From assembly GCF_049445995.1 (NCBI RefSeq), contig NZ_JBMSDZ010000004.1, positions 176,442 to 240,441 of the forward strand: a stretch of 64,000 bases of DNA, written 5' to 3'. Shown here piece after piece: positions 8,771 through 19,663 of this stretch. Position 1 is the first letter of the stretch. Each line of letters begins with the position of its first letter. Source of the DNA: Dyella_A sp049445995. Its GTDB lineage: Bacteria > Pseudomonadota > Gammaproteobacteria > Xanthomonadales > Rhodanobacteraceae. A program made the translations under genes and the position numbers. A model generated the notes under the pieces. That model saw only the letters and a program-made list of their open reading frames with translations. It made no database searches and was not told where the DNA came from.

Positions 8771-8787
8771 TGCCCAATCGTGGTGCA
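8771..8787. promoter_or_regulatory. NtrC-like enhancer site
   Basis: TGCCCAATCGTGGTGCA matches the NtrC palindrome TGCACC-N5-GGTGCA at 10 of 12 defined positions. It lies about 115 nt upstream of the sigma-54 -12 element, the usual enhancer distance. Confidence 0.55.
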
Positions 8788-8815
8788 AGCCGTCGCCTGT
8801 GGCGCCATGCCCGGA

Positions 8816-8844
8816 TTGACCGCGCGCCCGTCAATCCGTACCAT
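8816..8844 (+). promoter_or_regulatory. Sigma-70 promoter of the suf operon
   Basis: TTGACC (8816-8821), a 17-nt spacer and TACCAT (8839-8844) form a near-consensus promoter 30 nt before the sufR ATG. It lies back to back with the glnK control region. Because sufR is the first gene, SufR probably autoregulates here; I see no clear palindromic operator. Confidence 0.65.
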
Positions 8845-8873
8845 TTTGGTCTTGATTCAACGGACGGACCGCC

Positions 8874-9328
8874 ATGCTCCGTGTCAGCCGACTCACCGAC
8901 TACGCCACCGTGGTGATGACCTGCATCGCGGCGCACCCGCAGAGCGTGCTCAGCACCGCGCAGATCGCCGACGAGACACACCTGGAACTGCCCACCGTGA
9001 GCAAGCTGCTGAAGTCGCTCGGCCACGCCGGCCTGGTGGAGTCGTTCCGCGGCGTCAACGGCGGCTATCGCCTGGCGCGCCCGGCCAGCGAGATCAACCT
9101 GGCCGAGATCGTCGAGGCGATGGAAGGGCGCATCGGCATGACCGAATGCGGCACCGACGGCCAGTGCGATCGCGAGTCGCAGTGCGGCGTGCGCGGCAGC
9201 TGGCGACAGATCAACCACATCCTGGACAACGCCCTGCGCGGCGTGAGTCTGGCCGACATGCTGCAGCCGCCGGCGCGTCCGGCGCTGGCAACCATCGCCA
9301 TCAGCGAGATCAAGGGCAGGACCACCGC

Positions 9329-9332
<4 letters not shown>
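8874..9332 (+). CDS. sufR: Rrf2-family SUF operon regulator
   Basis: This is an Rrf2-family transcription factor of the IscR/SufR type expected to sense iron-sulfur status and control the downstream suf genes. An N-terminal winged helix-turn-helix (about 10-65; LSTAQIADETHLELPTVSKL) is followed by the cluster-binding segment with Cys92, Cys98 and Cys104 (C-x5-C-x5-C). Length is 152 aa. It is the first gene of the operon and its stop overlaps the sufB ATG (ATGA). The gene symbol reflects the SUF-associated Rrf2 group and not the cyanobacterial SufR family. Confidence 0.88.
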
Positions 9333-10791
<1,459 letters not shown>

Positions 10792-10795
<4 letters not shown>

Positions 10796-11439
10796 GCACG
10801 CCCACGCCATCGCACTGGGAGCAGGTATACCGGGAGAAGGGCGAGCCGCAGACCAGCTGGTTCCGCCCGCACCTGGACGAATCGCTGCGCTGGATCGACG
10901 CGCTCGCGCTGCCCGCCGACGCGCCGGCGATCGACGTCGGAGGCGGCCGCTCGACCCTGGTCGACGACCTGCTCGCCCGCGGTTTTGCCAACGTCACCGT
11001 GCTGGATCTGTCCGAATCGGCGCTGGCGCAATCGCGCGCGCGACTGGGCGACCGCGCCGGCACCGTGCACTGGCTGGCCGGCGACATCACTGCCATCGAG
11101 CTGCCCGCCGGTCGCTATGCGTTGTGGCATGACCGCGCGGTGTTCCATTTCCTCACCGATGTCACCGCCCAGCGCCGTTACGTGGAGATCGCTGCGCACG
11201 CCGTGCGGCCGGGCGGCCACCTGGTGATTGCCACGTTTGCGCTGGATGGCCCCGAGCGTTGCAGCGGCCTGCCGGTCAGTCGCTATGACGCCGCGTCGCT
11301 GTCGGCGCGTTTCGCCCCGTATTTCGAGAAGCTCGGCGACAGCCGCGACGTGCATCGCACGCCGTTCGACACCGACCAGAGTTTCACCTACGTCCACCTC
11401 CGCCGCCGCGCTGACGCGGACGGCGCACCTGCCGTGTGA
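10792..11439 (+). CDS. Class I SAM-dependent methyltransferase inside the suf operon
   Basis: A 215-aa protein begins MSTPTPSHWEQVYREKGEPQ. It shows the Rossmann-fold SAM-binding motif AIDVGGGRSTLVDDLL (about 43-58), an acidic strand end VTVLDLSE, and a later WHDRAVFHFL segment as in small SAM methyltransferases of the thiopurine/tellurite type. No substrate can be assigned. It overlaps sufB by 4 nt (ATGA) and its stop sits within 10 nt of the sufC start, so it is embedded in the iron-sulfur operon. It is not one of the canonical suf genes, but the tight coupling argues that it is part of the transcription unit. Confidence 0.88.
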
Positions 11440-11444
11440 ATGCC

Positions 11445-12208
<764 letters not shown>

Positions 12209-12212
<4 letters not shown>

Positions 12213-13516
12213 GCCAGGCCGCGGCCATCACCCCCTTCGTCGCCTCGCAGCACGACGCCGAACTGCCGCGCAGCGGCATCGGCTGGCTGGACGCGGCGCG
12301 GCGCGACAACCTCGATGCGTTCCTTGCCGCCGGCCTGCCCGACACGCGGGTGGAAGCGTTCAAGTACACCGCGCTGCGCGCGCTCGGCCAGCGCAGTTTT
12401 GCGCTGGGCGATGCGCACATCGCCACCCGCGCGGTCGATCCGGCCACGCTGCAGTTGCCCGGCGTCGACGGCCCGCGGCTGGTGTTCGTCAACGGTGCAC
12501 TGCGGCTGGATCTGTCCACCTTCGACGCGCTGCCCGCCGGGCTCACCGTGCAGCCGCTGTCGCAGGCGCTGAATACCGACGCCGAACCGCTGCGCTTCGC
12601 GCTGGCGCGGCATTACCGTGAGGCCGGCGATGCATTTGCCCAGCTCAATGCCGCGTTCGCCAGCGACGGCATGGTGCTGCGCGTGGCGCCTGGCGCGCAG
12701 ATCGCCGCGCCGGTGCAGCTGTGCGTCGTCGGTGCCGCGGCACAGGGCGATGTCGCCTGGCACCTGCGCCATGTGATCGAGCTGGGCGAGGGCGCGGCGC
12801 TGTCGCTCATCGAACACCACGCCGGCAGCGGCGCACACGCGCACCTGGGCACTTCGGTGGCCGACGTGGTGGTGGGCGCGCGCGCGCGCCTGCAGCACGT
12901 GATCGTGCAGGCCGCCGCCGAAGGCAGCACCCTGGTGCGCCGTACCAGCGTGCAGCTGCGCGCCGGTGCCCACGCCACGCTGCACGCGCTGGAGCTCGGC
13001 GGTGGCCTCGGCCGCCACGAGCTGCAGGTGGAATTGGCCGGCGACGGCGCCAAACTGGAAACGCGCGGGGCCTTCGTGCTGCACGGCCGCCAGCACGCGG
13101 ACACACAGATGCTGGTGCGCCACACCGCCAGGCACACTGCATCGGATTCGCTCTGGCGCGGCGTGGCCGACGGTCGCGCGCGCGGCGTGTTTCGCGGCGC
13201 CATCTACGTCGCGCCCGGCGCGGACGGCAGCGACGCCGCGCTGAGCAACAAGAATCTGCTGCTGTCCGCCGGCGCCGAGATCGATACCAAGCCCGAGCTG
13301 GAGATCCACGCCGACGAGGTGAAGGCCGCGCACGGCGCCACCGTCGGCCAGCTCGATCCGCGCGCGCTGTTCTACCTGCGCTCGCGCGGCATCCCGCAGG
13401 CGCAGGCGCGCGCCATGCTCACCGCCGCGTTCTGTCGCGCCGTGCTGGACGACCTGCCGAACGAGGCGCTGCGCGAGTACCTCGCCAGCCTGCTGGTGGC
13501 GAGGCTGCCCGCATGA
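12209..13516 (+). CDS. sufD: Fe-S cluster assembly protein SufD
   Basis: SufD is the structural paralogue of SufB in the SufBC2D scaffold and is needed for iron acquisition. The 435-aa protein contains the conserved ETKPELEIHADEVKAAHGATVG-type block (DTKPELEIHADEVK here) and SRGIPQAQARAMLTAAF near the C terminus, aligned with the SRGIGEEDA block of SufB. The N-terminal 100 residues are divergent, as usual for SufD. It starts within the sufC stop (ATGA). A REP-like palindrome separates it from sufS. Confidence 0.94.
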
Positions 13517-13529
13517 TGCGAAAGAACGC

Positions 13530-13604
13530 GTAGGAGCGCACCCTGTGCGCGAACGCTTCTCGCGCTCCGAGCAAAAAGCGGTCGCGCACAGGGTGCGCTC
13601 CTAC
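13530..13604. repeat. REP-type inverted repeat, family A, copy 2
   Basis: Perfect 23-nt arms at 13530-13552 and 13582-13604 (core GGAGCGCACCCTGTGCGC) enclose a 29-nt centre. The repeat lies inside the suf operon between sufD and sufS, where it would form a stable hairpin in the polycistronic mRNA and may separate sufS expression or protect upstream RNA. Confidence 0.9.
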
Positions 13605-13636
13605 AGGGCGGCCATGACGGGATTTTGGAAATGAAC

Positions 13637-14872
13637 ATGCAAACCAGCGCGGCCGCCCTCGACATCCAGCGCATCCGCGCTGACTTCCCGCTGCTGTCGC
13701 GCACCGTGCATGGCAAGCCGCTGGTGTACTTCGACAACGCCAACACCAGCCAGAAACCGGCCTGCGTGATCGAGGCGGTGGACCAGCACTACCGCCTGCA
13801 CAACGCCAACGTGTCGCGTGCCGTGCACCTGCTCGGTGAGGAAGCCACCACCGCGTACGAAGGCGCGCGCGACAAGCTCGCGAAGTTCATCAACGCCACC
13901 TCGCGCAACGAGCTGGTGCTCACCTCCGGCACCACCCAGGCCACCAACCTGGTGGCATACAGCTTCGCGCTGCCGCGCCTGCAACCGGGCGACGCCATCC
14001 TCACCACGGTGATGGAGCACCACGCCAACATCGTGCCGTGGCAGCTCGTCGCCCAGCGCGCCGGCGCTACGGTGAAGGCCGCGCCGATCAACGAGCGCGG
14101 CGAGCTGATCCTCGAGCGCTTCGTCGAGATGCTCACGCCGGAGGTGAAGCTTGCCTGCGTCACCCACGTCTCCAACGTGCTCGGCACGGTCAACCCGATC
14201 CGCGAGATCGCCCGCGAGTGCCGCAAGCGCGGCATTGCGCTGCTGGTGGACGGCTCGCAGGCGCTGCCGCATCGCCCGGTGGATGTGCAGGCGCTGGGCT
14301 GCGATTTCTACGCGCTCACCGGCCACAAGATGCTCGCGCCCACCGGCACCGGCGCGCTGTGGGCGAAGAAGGAACATCTGGAGGCGATGCCGCCGTTCTT
14401 CGGCGGCGGCGAGATGATCCGCGAGGTGCGCTTCGACGGCACCACCTTCGCCGAGCCACCGCACAAGTTCGAGGCCGGCACCCCGAACATCGCCGGCTTC
14501 GTCGGCCTGGGCGCTGCCACCGACTACTACCAGTCGCTCGGCTTCGAGGCGATCCACGCCCACGAGCAGATGCTGCTGGCTTACGCCACCGAGCGCCTGC
14601 GCGAGATTCCGGGCCTGCGCATCTTCGGCGAGGCCGCGGAGAAAGAGCCGGTGATTTCGTTCCTGATCGAAGGTGCCCAGGCCACCGATCTGGCCACCCT
14701 GCTCGACCTGCAGGGCATCGCCGTGCGCTCCGGCCACCACTGCGCGCATCCGCTCATGCAGTTCTACGGCGTCCCCGCCACGCTGCGCGCCTCGTTCGCC
14801 TTCTACAACACTCGCGAGGAAGTGGATGCCTTCGTCGAGGCGCTGGTGAAGGTGCGCAAGCTGTTGATGTGA
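13637..14872 (+). CDS. sufS: Cysteine desulfurase SufS
   Basis: SufS is a PLP-dependent type II cysteine desulfurase that releases cysteine sulfur as a persulfide for SufBCD. Evidence includes the PLP-lysine segment YALTGHKMLAPTGTGALW (Lys231), the catalytic cysteine in VRSGHHCAHPLM (Cys369), and the family N terminus IRADFPLLSRTVHGKPLVYFD. The ATG at 13637 is favoured by GGAA seven nt upstream; ATG 13631 and TTG 13625 are in-frame alternatives. A partner sulfur carrier (SufE or SufU) is not found downstream here, so it must be encoded elsewhere. Confidence 0.95.
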   Translation: MQTSAAALDIQRIRADFPLLSRTVHGKPLVYFDNANTSQKPACVIEAVDQHYRLHNANVSRAVHLLGEEATTAYEGARDKLAKFINATSRNELVLTSGTTQATNLVAYSFALPRLQPGDAILTTVMEHHANIVPWQLVAQRAGATVKAAPINERGELILERFVEMLTPEVKLACVTHVSNVLGTVNPIREIARECRKRGIALLVDGSQALPHRPVDVQALGCDFYALTGHKMLAPTGTGALWAKKEHLEAMPPFFGGGEMIREVRFDGTTFAEPPHKFEAGTPNIAGFVGLGAATDYYQSLGFEAIHAHEQMLLAYATERLREIPGLRIFGEAAEKEPVISFLIEGAQATDLATLLDLQGIAVRSGHHCAHPLMQFYGVPATLRASFAFYNTREEVDAFVEALVKVRKLLM

Positions 14873-15089
14873 GGGGGCTTGGGTTTGCCCCATCATTCGC
14901 AGACCGCTTTGGGTTCCCTCTACCATCATTGCCCTCAACGCCATCCCGGCGAGGAGCTTTTCAACAGCCGCAGGCTGGTCAAACCGGACAAGCGCGACGC
15001 GCGCAGAACGCCCGCAGGGTGGCCCCGAAGGGGCGAGCGAAGCGAGTCATCCAACGCCTTTGCACTCCCTCAAGCCTCATCTTCCTCAC

Positions 15090-15174
15090 CGTCATCCCGG
15101 CGAAAGCCGGGATCCAGCGTCTTCGCATTGGCCTACCTTAAGTCACTGGATCCCGGCTTTCGCCGGGATGACGG
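15090..15174. repeat. REP-type inverted repeat, family B (GTCATCCCGGC), with flanking gap
   Basis: Arms at 15090-15117 and 15146-15174 each form a hairpin of the type GTCATCCCGGCGAAAGCC and face each other. The surrounding gene-free stretch 14873-15339 also contains a partial related hairpin start at 14941-14965 and a CGAAGGGGCGAGCGAAGCG segment near 15030. I see no gene in it. Confidence 0.85.
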
Positions 15175-15339
15175 AGATCAGGCTTCTGGGATATCCACGT
15201 GGATTCGGTCCATCGAGCCGACGGCAAACAAGGCCGGCACACCGCCCCCACACCACGCAGAACGCCACACCCCCTGACCCCAGTCAAACCACGACCCCAC
15301 CGCCGCGCTACGCTGTCCCCCACCCACGACGGTACCCCC

Positions 15340-16236
15340 ATGCTCGCCTCGCTCCCCGCCTTCCTGCGCATCCCGCTCGCCATCGCCCTGCTGATCCTCA
15401 ACACGATCGCGCACGTGCTGCCGCTGTTCGCGCTCACCTTCGTCAAGCTGCTGCTGCCGTTGAAGGGCATGCGCGTGGCGCTGTCGCGCGCACTGGTCGC
15501 CATCGCCGAGAGCTGGATTGCCATCAACAGCGCGCTGTTCGACCTGTTCACCCGCACGCAGTGGCGCATCGAGGGGCTGGAAGGCCTCAAGCGCGATGGC
15601 AACTACCTCGTGCTGTGCAACCACCAGAGCTGGGTCGACATCCCGGTGCTGCAGAAGGTGTTCAACCGCCGCATTCCGTTCCTGCGCTTCTTCCTCAAGA
15701 GCCCGCTGATCTGGGTGCCGCTGCTGGGGCCGGCGTGGTGGGCGCTGGATTTCCCCTTCATGAAGCGCCACTCGCGCGAGGAACTGGCCAGGCATCCCGA
15801 GCTGGCCGGCAAGGATCGCGAGACCACCCGCAAGGCCTGCGAGAAATTCCGCCACATGCCCGTGTCGGTGATGAATTTCGTCGAGGGCACGCGCTTCACC
15901 CGCGCCAAGCACGACGCCCAGGGCGCGCCGTACACGCACCTGCTGCGGCCCAAGGCCGGCGGTGTCGCCTTCGTGCTTGATGCGATGGGCGAAGGCCTGC
16001 ATGCCATCGTCGACGTCACCATCGTCTACGCCCAGGGCGCCGGCTCCATGATGGATCTCATCGCCGGCCGCGTCCGCGATATCCGCGTGCACATCCGCCA
16101 GCGCGCCATCGATCCCGCGTTGCGCGGCGACTACGAGAACGACGCGGCGTTTCGCGAGCGCTTCCAGGCGTGGGTCAATGCGCTGTGGGCGGAGAAGGAT
16201 GCGGAAGTGGGGCGGTTGCTTTCAGCTACAAACTGA
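15340..16236 (+). CDS. Membrane acyltransferase of the YihG/PlsC (LPLAT) family
   Basis: A 298-aa lysophospholipid-acyltransferase-type protein. Two N-terminal membrane helices (about 10-40) precede the acyl-transfer motif NHQSWVD (His95, Asp100) and the substrate-binding motif NFVEGTRF (about 185-192, the FPEGTR equivalent). E. coli YihG is the closest family I recognise; it transfers acyl chains in phospholipid remodelling. The ATG at 15340 is the first start consistent with the hydrophobic N terminus. The 3' end overlaps the convergent relE gene by 11 nt. Confidence 0.88.
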   Translation: MLASLPAFLRIPLAIALLILNTIAHVLPLFALTFVKLLLPLKGMRVALSRALVAIAESWIAINSALFDLFTRTQWRIEGLEGLKRDGNYLVLCNHQSWVDIPVLQKVFNRRIPFLRFFLKSPLIWVPLLGPAWWALDFPFMKRHSREELARHPELAGKDRETTRKACEKFRHMPVSVMNFVEGTRFTRAKHDAQGAPYTHLLRPKAGGVAFVLDAMGEGLHAIVDVTIVYAQGAGSMMDLIAGRVRDIRVHIRQRAIDPALRGDYENDAAFRERFQAWVNALWAEKDAEVGRLLSATN

Positions 16237-16516
16237 AGCTTGACTGGTCTCGATCTTCGGCCAGCCCCTTGTCCCGCTTGCCCACCGCGATCACGGTGAC
16301 CACGAGCACCTTGTCGTGCACCTGATAGACCAGCCGATAGCCCGATGCGCGCAGCTTGATCTTGTAGCAGTCGGGCATGCCGTGCAGGCGCGAGGCGGGG
16401 ACGCGTGGATGCTCAAGACGCTCGGCGAGTTTGGCCTTGAGCTGCTGGCGGATATCGGGGGACAACTTGCGCCATTCCTTCAGCGCGGACTCGACGAACT
16501 CCAGGCTATAGCTCAT
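16226..16516 (-). CDS. relE: RelE-family mRNA interferase toxin
   Basis: RelE toxins cleave mRNA in the ribosomal A site. The 96-aa protein matches RelE closely (SLEFVESALKEWRKL, then GMPDCYKIKLRASGYRLVYQV). It keeps the catalytic arginines at the same positions as E. coli RelE (Arg61 and Arg81) and Lys52/Lys54. The C-terminal helix differs: position 87, tyrosine in E. coli RelE, is Glu here. The upstream antitoxin frame overlaps its start by 11 nt but carries an internal stop codon, so this toxin may be unneutralised and hence attenuated or silent. Confidence 0.9.
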   Translation of the reverse strand: MSYSLEFVESALKEWRKLSPDIRQQLKAKLAERLEHPRVPASRLHGMPDCYKIKLRASGYRLVYQVHDKVLVVTVIAVGKRDKGLAEDRDQSSFSL

Positions 16517-16751
16517 CGAGCTTGACCTTCACCCTCCGCTTGCTGCGGCGGGTGCGTACCAGTTCGGCCAGTTCCAGGTCCCCCAGCCGTTACATCAGGC
16601 GCTGGTAGGTTTCGGCCGGCACCAGATAGGCGTTGGGTTTTTTGTGCACCAGGATCGCGACCGACTCGCCGTCGGCCGCTTCGATCACGGCACTGGGATT
16701 GCGCTTGAGTTCGGTGATGCTGACGCTTGCGTGGGAGAGGATGGCTTCCAT
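16506..16751 (-). pseudogene. relB: RelB/YefM-type antitoxin interrupted by a TAA codon
   Basis: From the ATG at 16751 the frame reads MEAILSHASVSITELKRNPS and so on for 53 codons to YQRLM, then hits TAA at 16590-16592. The same frame continues without further stops as RLGDLELAELVRTRRSKRRV to a TAG at 16506-16508, giving the normal 81-codon antitoxin length. Homologous antitoxins have a sense codon at this position. The N-terminal DNA-binding half stays intact while the toxin-neutralising C-terminal half is cut off. An inverted-repeat operator precedes it (16756-16775). Confidence 0.85.
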
Positions 16752-16755
16752 AGTT

Positions 16756-16775
16756 TGGCTCTTTGTTTAGAGCCA
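16756..16775. promoter_or_regulatory. Operator palindrome upstream of relBE
   Basis: TGGCTCT and AGAGCCA form a perfect 7-bp inverted repeat with a 6-nt spacer, ending 5 nt before the antitoxin ATG. This is the expected position for autoregulation by the antitoxin N-terminal domain. Confidence 0.6.
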
Positions 16776-16837
16776 GATATGGCACGACCAAGACGATGGC
16801 TCAAGCCGCGCGATGTCTTGGGCGGGCTTCCAAGCCC

Positions 16838-17209
16838 TCACGGCGCCAGATAGAAATCCATCGGAATCAATTCGACCGCCCACTCACCTTCCTCGCCAAT
16901 CTGCGCGGCTGGATGCATGGAGGCGATGCGCAGCGCCTCGTCGTGGCTGTCCGCCTCGATGATGAACAGGCCGCCGACGACTTCCTTCGACTCGATGTAC
17001 GGCCCGTCGGTGATCTGCGTCTTGCCGTTGCGCGGGCGCAGTGTGCGCCAGTTTTCCAGATCGCCCAGCGACGCGGACACCAGCACCTTGCCGGTGGCGC
17101 GCATCTTCTCGTCCAGCGCCGGGCACTGGCTCACGATCGCCTTGACGTCGTCCGGCGGCAGCGCGGCGAATTTCTCGGGAGTGAAGTAGGCGAGGCCGAG
17201 GTATTTCAT
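16838..17209 (-). CDS. YCII/DGPF-domain protein
   Basis: A 123-aa protein of the YciI-like (YCII-related, DGPF) superfamily: MKYLGLAYFTPEKFAALPPD at the start and the hallmark DGPYIESKEVVGGLFIIEA in the middle (about 69-87). The start is supported by AAGGA seven nt before the ATG. Family members often neighbour ECF sigma factors, and small enzymatic roles are proposed, but no reaction can be assigned. It is divergent from the downstream amidase. Confidence 0.85.
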   Translation of the reverse strand: MKYLGLAYFTPEKFAALPPDDVKAIVSQCPALDEKMRATGKVLVSASLGDLENWRTLRPRNGKTQITDGPYIESKEVVGGLFIIEADSHDEALRIASMHPAAQIGEEGEWAVELIPMDFYLAP

Positions 17210-17545
17210 GGGAGGTCCTTGGGTTGGGATGCACTGACGACGAAGCGGATGTCCGCAAATCGACCGTGCACCGGGAGAGTTTTTTGGCGGGTCCCTCGGC
17301 CAACCTATCTGCCTTGGGTCGCAGGCGGCCATCCGGCAGGACACCTCGCAGGTCACCGTGAACCCGGCGCAAGAAGCTGCCCCCACTGCGCCTTTCCACC
17401 TCACCGAAGTCGAGTTGTGCACGCCCCGGCGCTCGTCCACAGTAGGCAGCCGTTCCGGCCAGCCCGGAAACCGCCTGCGCGCAGCACGGCGCCGGCAACA
17501 GCATCGACAGCAACGCGCTCCTGCTGGAGCGCATCGGGGAGAACC
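17210..17545. other. Gene-free intergenic region
   Basis: Between two divergently transcribed genes (DGPF protein and amidase). It presumably contains both promoters, but I could not pick out convincing -35/-10 pairs, repeats or small ORFs. Confidence 0.4.
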
Positions 17546-19345
17546 ATGAAGACTCGTCGCGATTTCCTGACCCAGGCGCCGCTTGGCCTGCTGGGTGCCG
17601 TGGTGGCCAGTGGCGCGCTGGCGCAGACCGGCGAAACCACTGCGCCGCCACCCGGTTCGCCCGGCGCGTTCAACACCGCGCCGCCGGTGGGCCCGAAGCT
17701 CACCGCGGCCACCTTCGCCGAGGCGGAGAAGCTGCAGCAGGTGACGATGACTGAGCCGCAGCGCGCCATGGCCGTGGACAGCTGGCCCACCTCGATGGCC
17801 GCGCTGCTGGAACGCCGCACCGGCCCGCGCAAGGTCGCGCTGGAAGAGGGCCTGCCGCCGGCCACCACCTGGTTCCCCGCGATGGGGCAGGCGCATGTGG
17901 GCCCCGCGCACGATCGTTTCGTGCCGGCCAAGGTGGCCACCACGCCGCTGCCGGCCAAGGACGAGGACATCGCCTTCGCCTCGGTCGCCCAGCTCGGCGA
18001 GTGGATTCGCACGCGCAAGCTCAGCTCCACCCGGCTGACGAAGATCTACCTCGATCGCCTCAAGCGCTTCGACCCGCAGCTGCGCTGCGTCATCACCCTG
18101 TGCGAGGAGCACGCGCTGAAGCAGGCCGCGCAGGCCGACCAGGAGATCGCCGCCGGCCACTATCGCGGCCCCCTGCACGGCATGCCGTGGGGCGCGAAGG
18201 ATCTGCTCGACACCGCCGGCATCCCCACCACCTACGGCGCCGAGCCGTTCAGGCACCGCGTACCGAAGGACGACGGCGCCGTCACCCGCAAGCTCAACGA
18301 AGCCGGCGCCGTGCTGCTGGTCAAGCTCAGCCTGGGCGCGCTGGCGCTCAACGACATCTGGTTCGGCGGCCAGACCATGAACCCGTGGCTGCCGCAGGAA
18401 GGTTCCTCCGGCTCCAGCGCCGGCCCGGCCTCGGCCACGGCGGCGGGCCTGGTGGCGTTCGCCATCGGCAGCGAAACCCAGGGCAGCATCATCAGCCCGT
18501 GCATGCGCTGCGGCACCACCGGCCTGCGCCCCACCTACGGTCGCGTGCCGCGCACCGGCGCCATGACGCTGTGCTGGACGATGGACAAGCTCGGCCCCAT
18601 CGCCCGCTCGGTGGAAGACACCTTGCTGGTGCTCAATACCATCCGCGGCACCGACCCCGGCGACAGCGCCAGCGTCGCCGCGCACCTGGACTACGACGCC
18701 GCCGCATCCATCAAGGGCCTCAAGGTCGGCTACTTCCCCGCGTGGATGAAGGAGGCGCCGGCCACCGACCTGGACCGCGCCGCCCTCGACCAGCTGCGCG
18801 CGCTCGGCCTGGTGCCCACCGAGGTGTCGCTGCCCGACTGGCCCTACGACGACCTCAACCTGCTGCTGTTCGCCGAGGCCGGCGCCGCGTTCGAGGAGCT
18901 CACGCTCTCCGGCGAGGTCGACAAAATGCGCGAGCAGACTCCAGACGCCTGGCCCAACCTGTTCCGCGAAGCGCGCTTCCTCTCCGCCGTGGACTTCGTC
19001 CAGGCCGACCGCCTGCGCCGCAAGGTGGCGAACGAGATGGCGCGCGTGATGGGCGAGGTCGACCTGCTGCTGGTGCCGTCCATGCGCGACGAGATGATGG
19101 TGATCTCCAACATGACCGGCCAGCCCTCGCTCACCCTGCGCACCGGCTTCGTGGAAGTGAACCAGGTGCGCAGCGACTGGGCGCCCGACCCCAGGCACCC
19201 GCGCCCCATGTTGGCCAGGCCGCACCGTGTGCCGTACGGCGTCACGCTGATTGGTCGGCTGTTCGAGGAGGGTACGCTGGGCCGCGTGGGCCGCGCGCTG
19301 GAGCAGAAGGTGGGTGTGGCCGGGGAGCGCCCGCCGGGGTTCTGA
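17546..19345 (+). CDS. Tat-exported amidase-signature hydrolase
   Basis: Amidase-signature enzymes hydrolyse C-N amide bonds with a Ser-cisSer-Lys triad. Here Lys218 (PWGAKDLLD), the Ser-rich EGSSGSSAGPAS loop (286-296) and nucleophile Ser314 in GSETQGSII are all present. The N terminus is a twin-arginine signal (KTRRDFLTQAPLGLLGAVV, cleavage after GALA), so the protein is probably exported folded. The length of 599 aa is longer than typical GatA because of a roughly 120-residue N-terminal extension after the signal. The substrate is unknown. The ATG at 17546 follows a GGGGAG. Confidence 0.9.
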   Translation: MKTRRDFLTQAPLGLLGAVVASGALAQTGETTAPPPGSPGAFNTAPPVGPKLTAATFAEAEKLQQVTMTEPQRAMAVDSWPTSMAALLERRTGPRKVALEEGLPPATTWFPAMGQAHVGPAHDRFVPAKVATTPLPAKDEDIAFASVAQLGEWIRTRKLSSTRLTKIYLDRLKRFDPQLRCVITLCEEHALKQAAQADQEIAAGHYRGPLHGMPWGAKDLLDTAGIPTTYGAEPFRHRVPKDDGAVTRKLNEAGAVLLVKLSLGALALNDIWFGGQTMNPWLPQEGSSGSSAGPASATAAGLVAFAIGSETQGSIISPCMRCGTTGLRPTYGRVPRTGAMTLCWTMDKLGPIARSVEDTLLVLNTIRGTDPGDSASVAAHLDYDAAASIKGLKVGYFPAWMKEAPATDLDRAALDQLRALGLVPTEVSLPDWPYDDLNLLLFAEAGAAFEELTLSGEVDKMREQTPDAWPNLFREARFLSAVDFVQADRLRRKVANEMARVMGEVDLLLVPSMRDEMMVISNMTGQPSLTLRTGFVEVNQVRSDWAPDPRHPRPMLARPHRVPYGVTLIGRLFEEGTLGRVGRALEQKVGVAGERPPGF

Positions 19346-19356
19346 AGCGGAGAACT

Positions 19357-19647
19357 TTACGCGGCAATGCGCTCGATACGGTCGACGGCTTTCCCCAGCG
19401 CCCGATGGGCTTCTTCCAGGTCGTAGTCTGCCTGGAGCCCGAGCCAGAAACGTTCGCTCGTTCCCAGCGCAGCGGCCAGGCGCACGGCGGTATCCGCCGT
19501 GATGCCACGCTTGCCGAGCACAATCTCGTTGATGCGGCGCGGCGGTACGCCGGCGGCACGCGCCAGGGCGTTCTGGCTGATGCCCATGGGCATCAGAAAC
19601 TCCTCGAGCAACACTTCGCCGGGATGGATGTTGGGCAGTTTCTTCAT
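19357..19647 (-). CDS. higA: HigA-family antitoxin
   Basis: HigA is the helix-turn-helix antitoxin of the HigBA system and represses its own operon. The 96-aa protein begins MKKLPNIHPGEVLLEEFL and contains the HTH ISQNALARAAGVPPRRINEI (about 24-43), followed by the family segment TADTAVRLAAALGTSERFWL. I prefer the ATG at 19647 over an in-frame TTG at 19653. It follows the toxin gene by 16 nt, the reversed toxin-first order characteristic of higBA. Confidence 0.93.
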   Translation of the reverse strand: MKKLPNIHPGEVLLEEFLMPMGISQNALARAAGVPPRRINEIVLGKRGITADTAVRLAAALGTSERFWLGLQADYDLEEAHRALGKAVDRIERIAA

Positions 19648-19663
19648 GATCAATTCGTCAGCG

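Noticed and set aside
16838..19225. A 795-codon minus-strand ORF spanning the amidase
   Set aside because: Only its last 123 codons (DGPF protein) are real; the rest is antisense to the Tat amidase.
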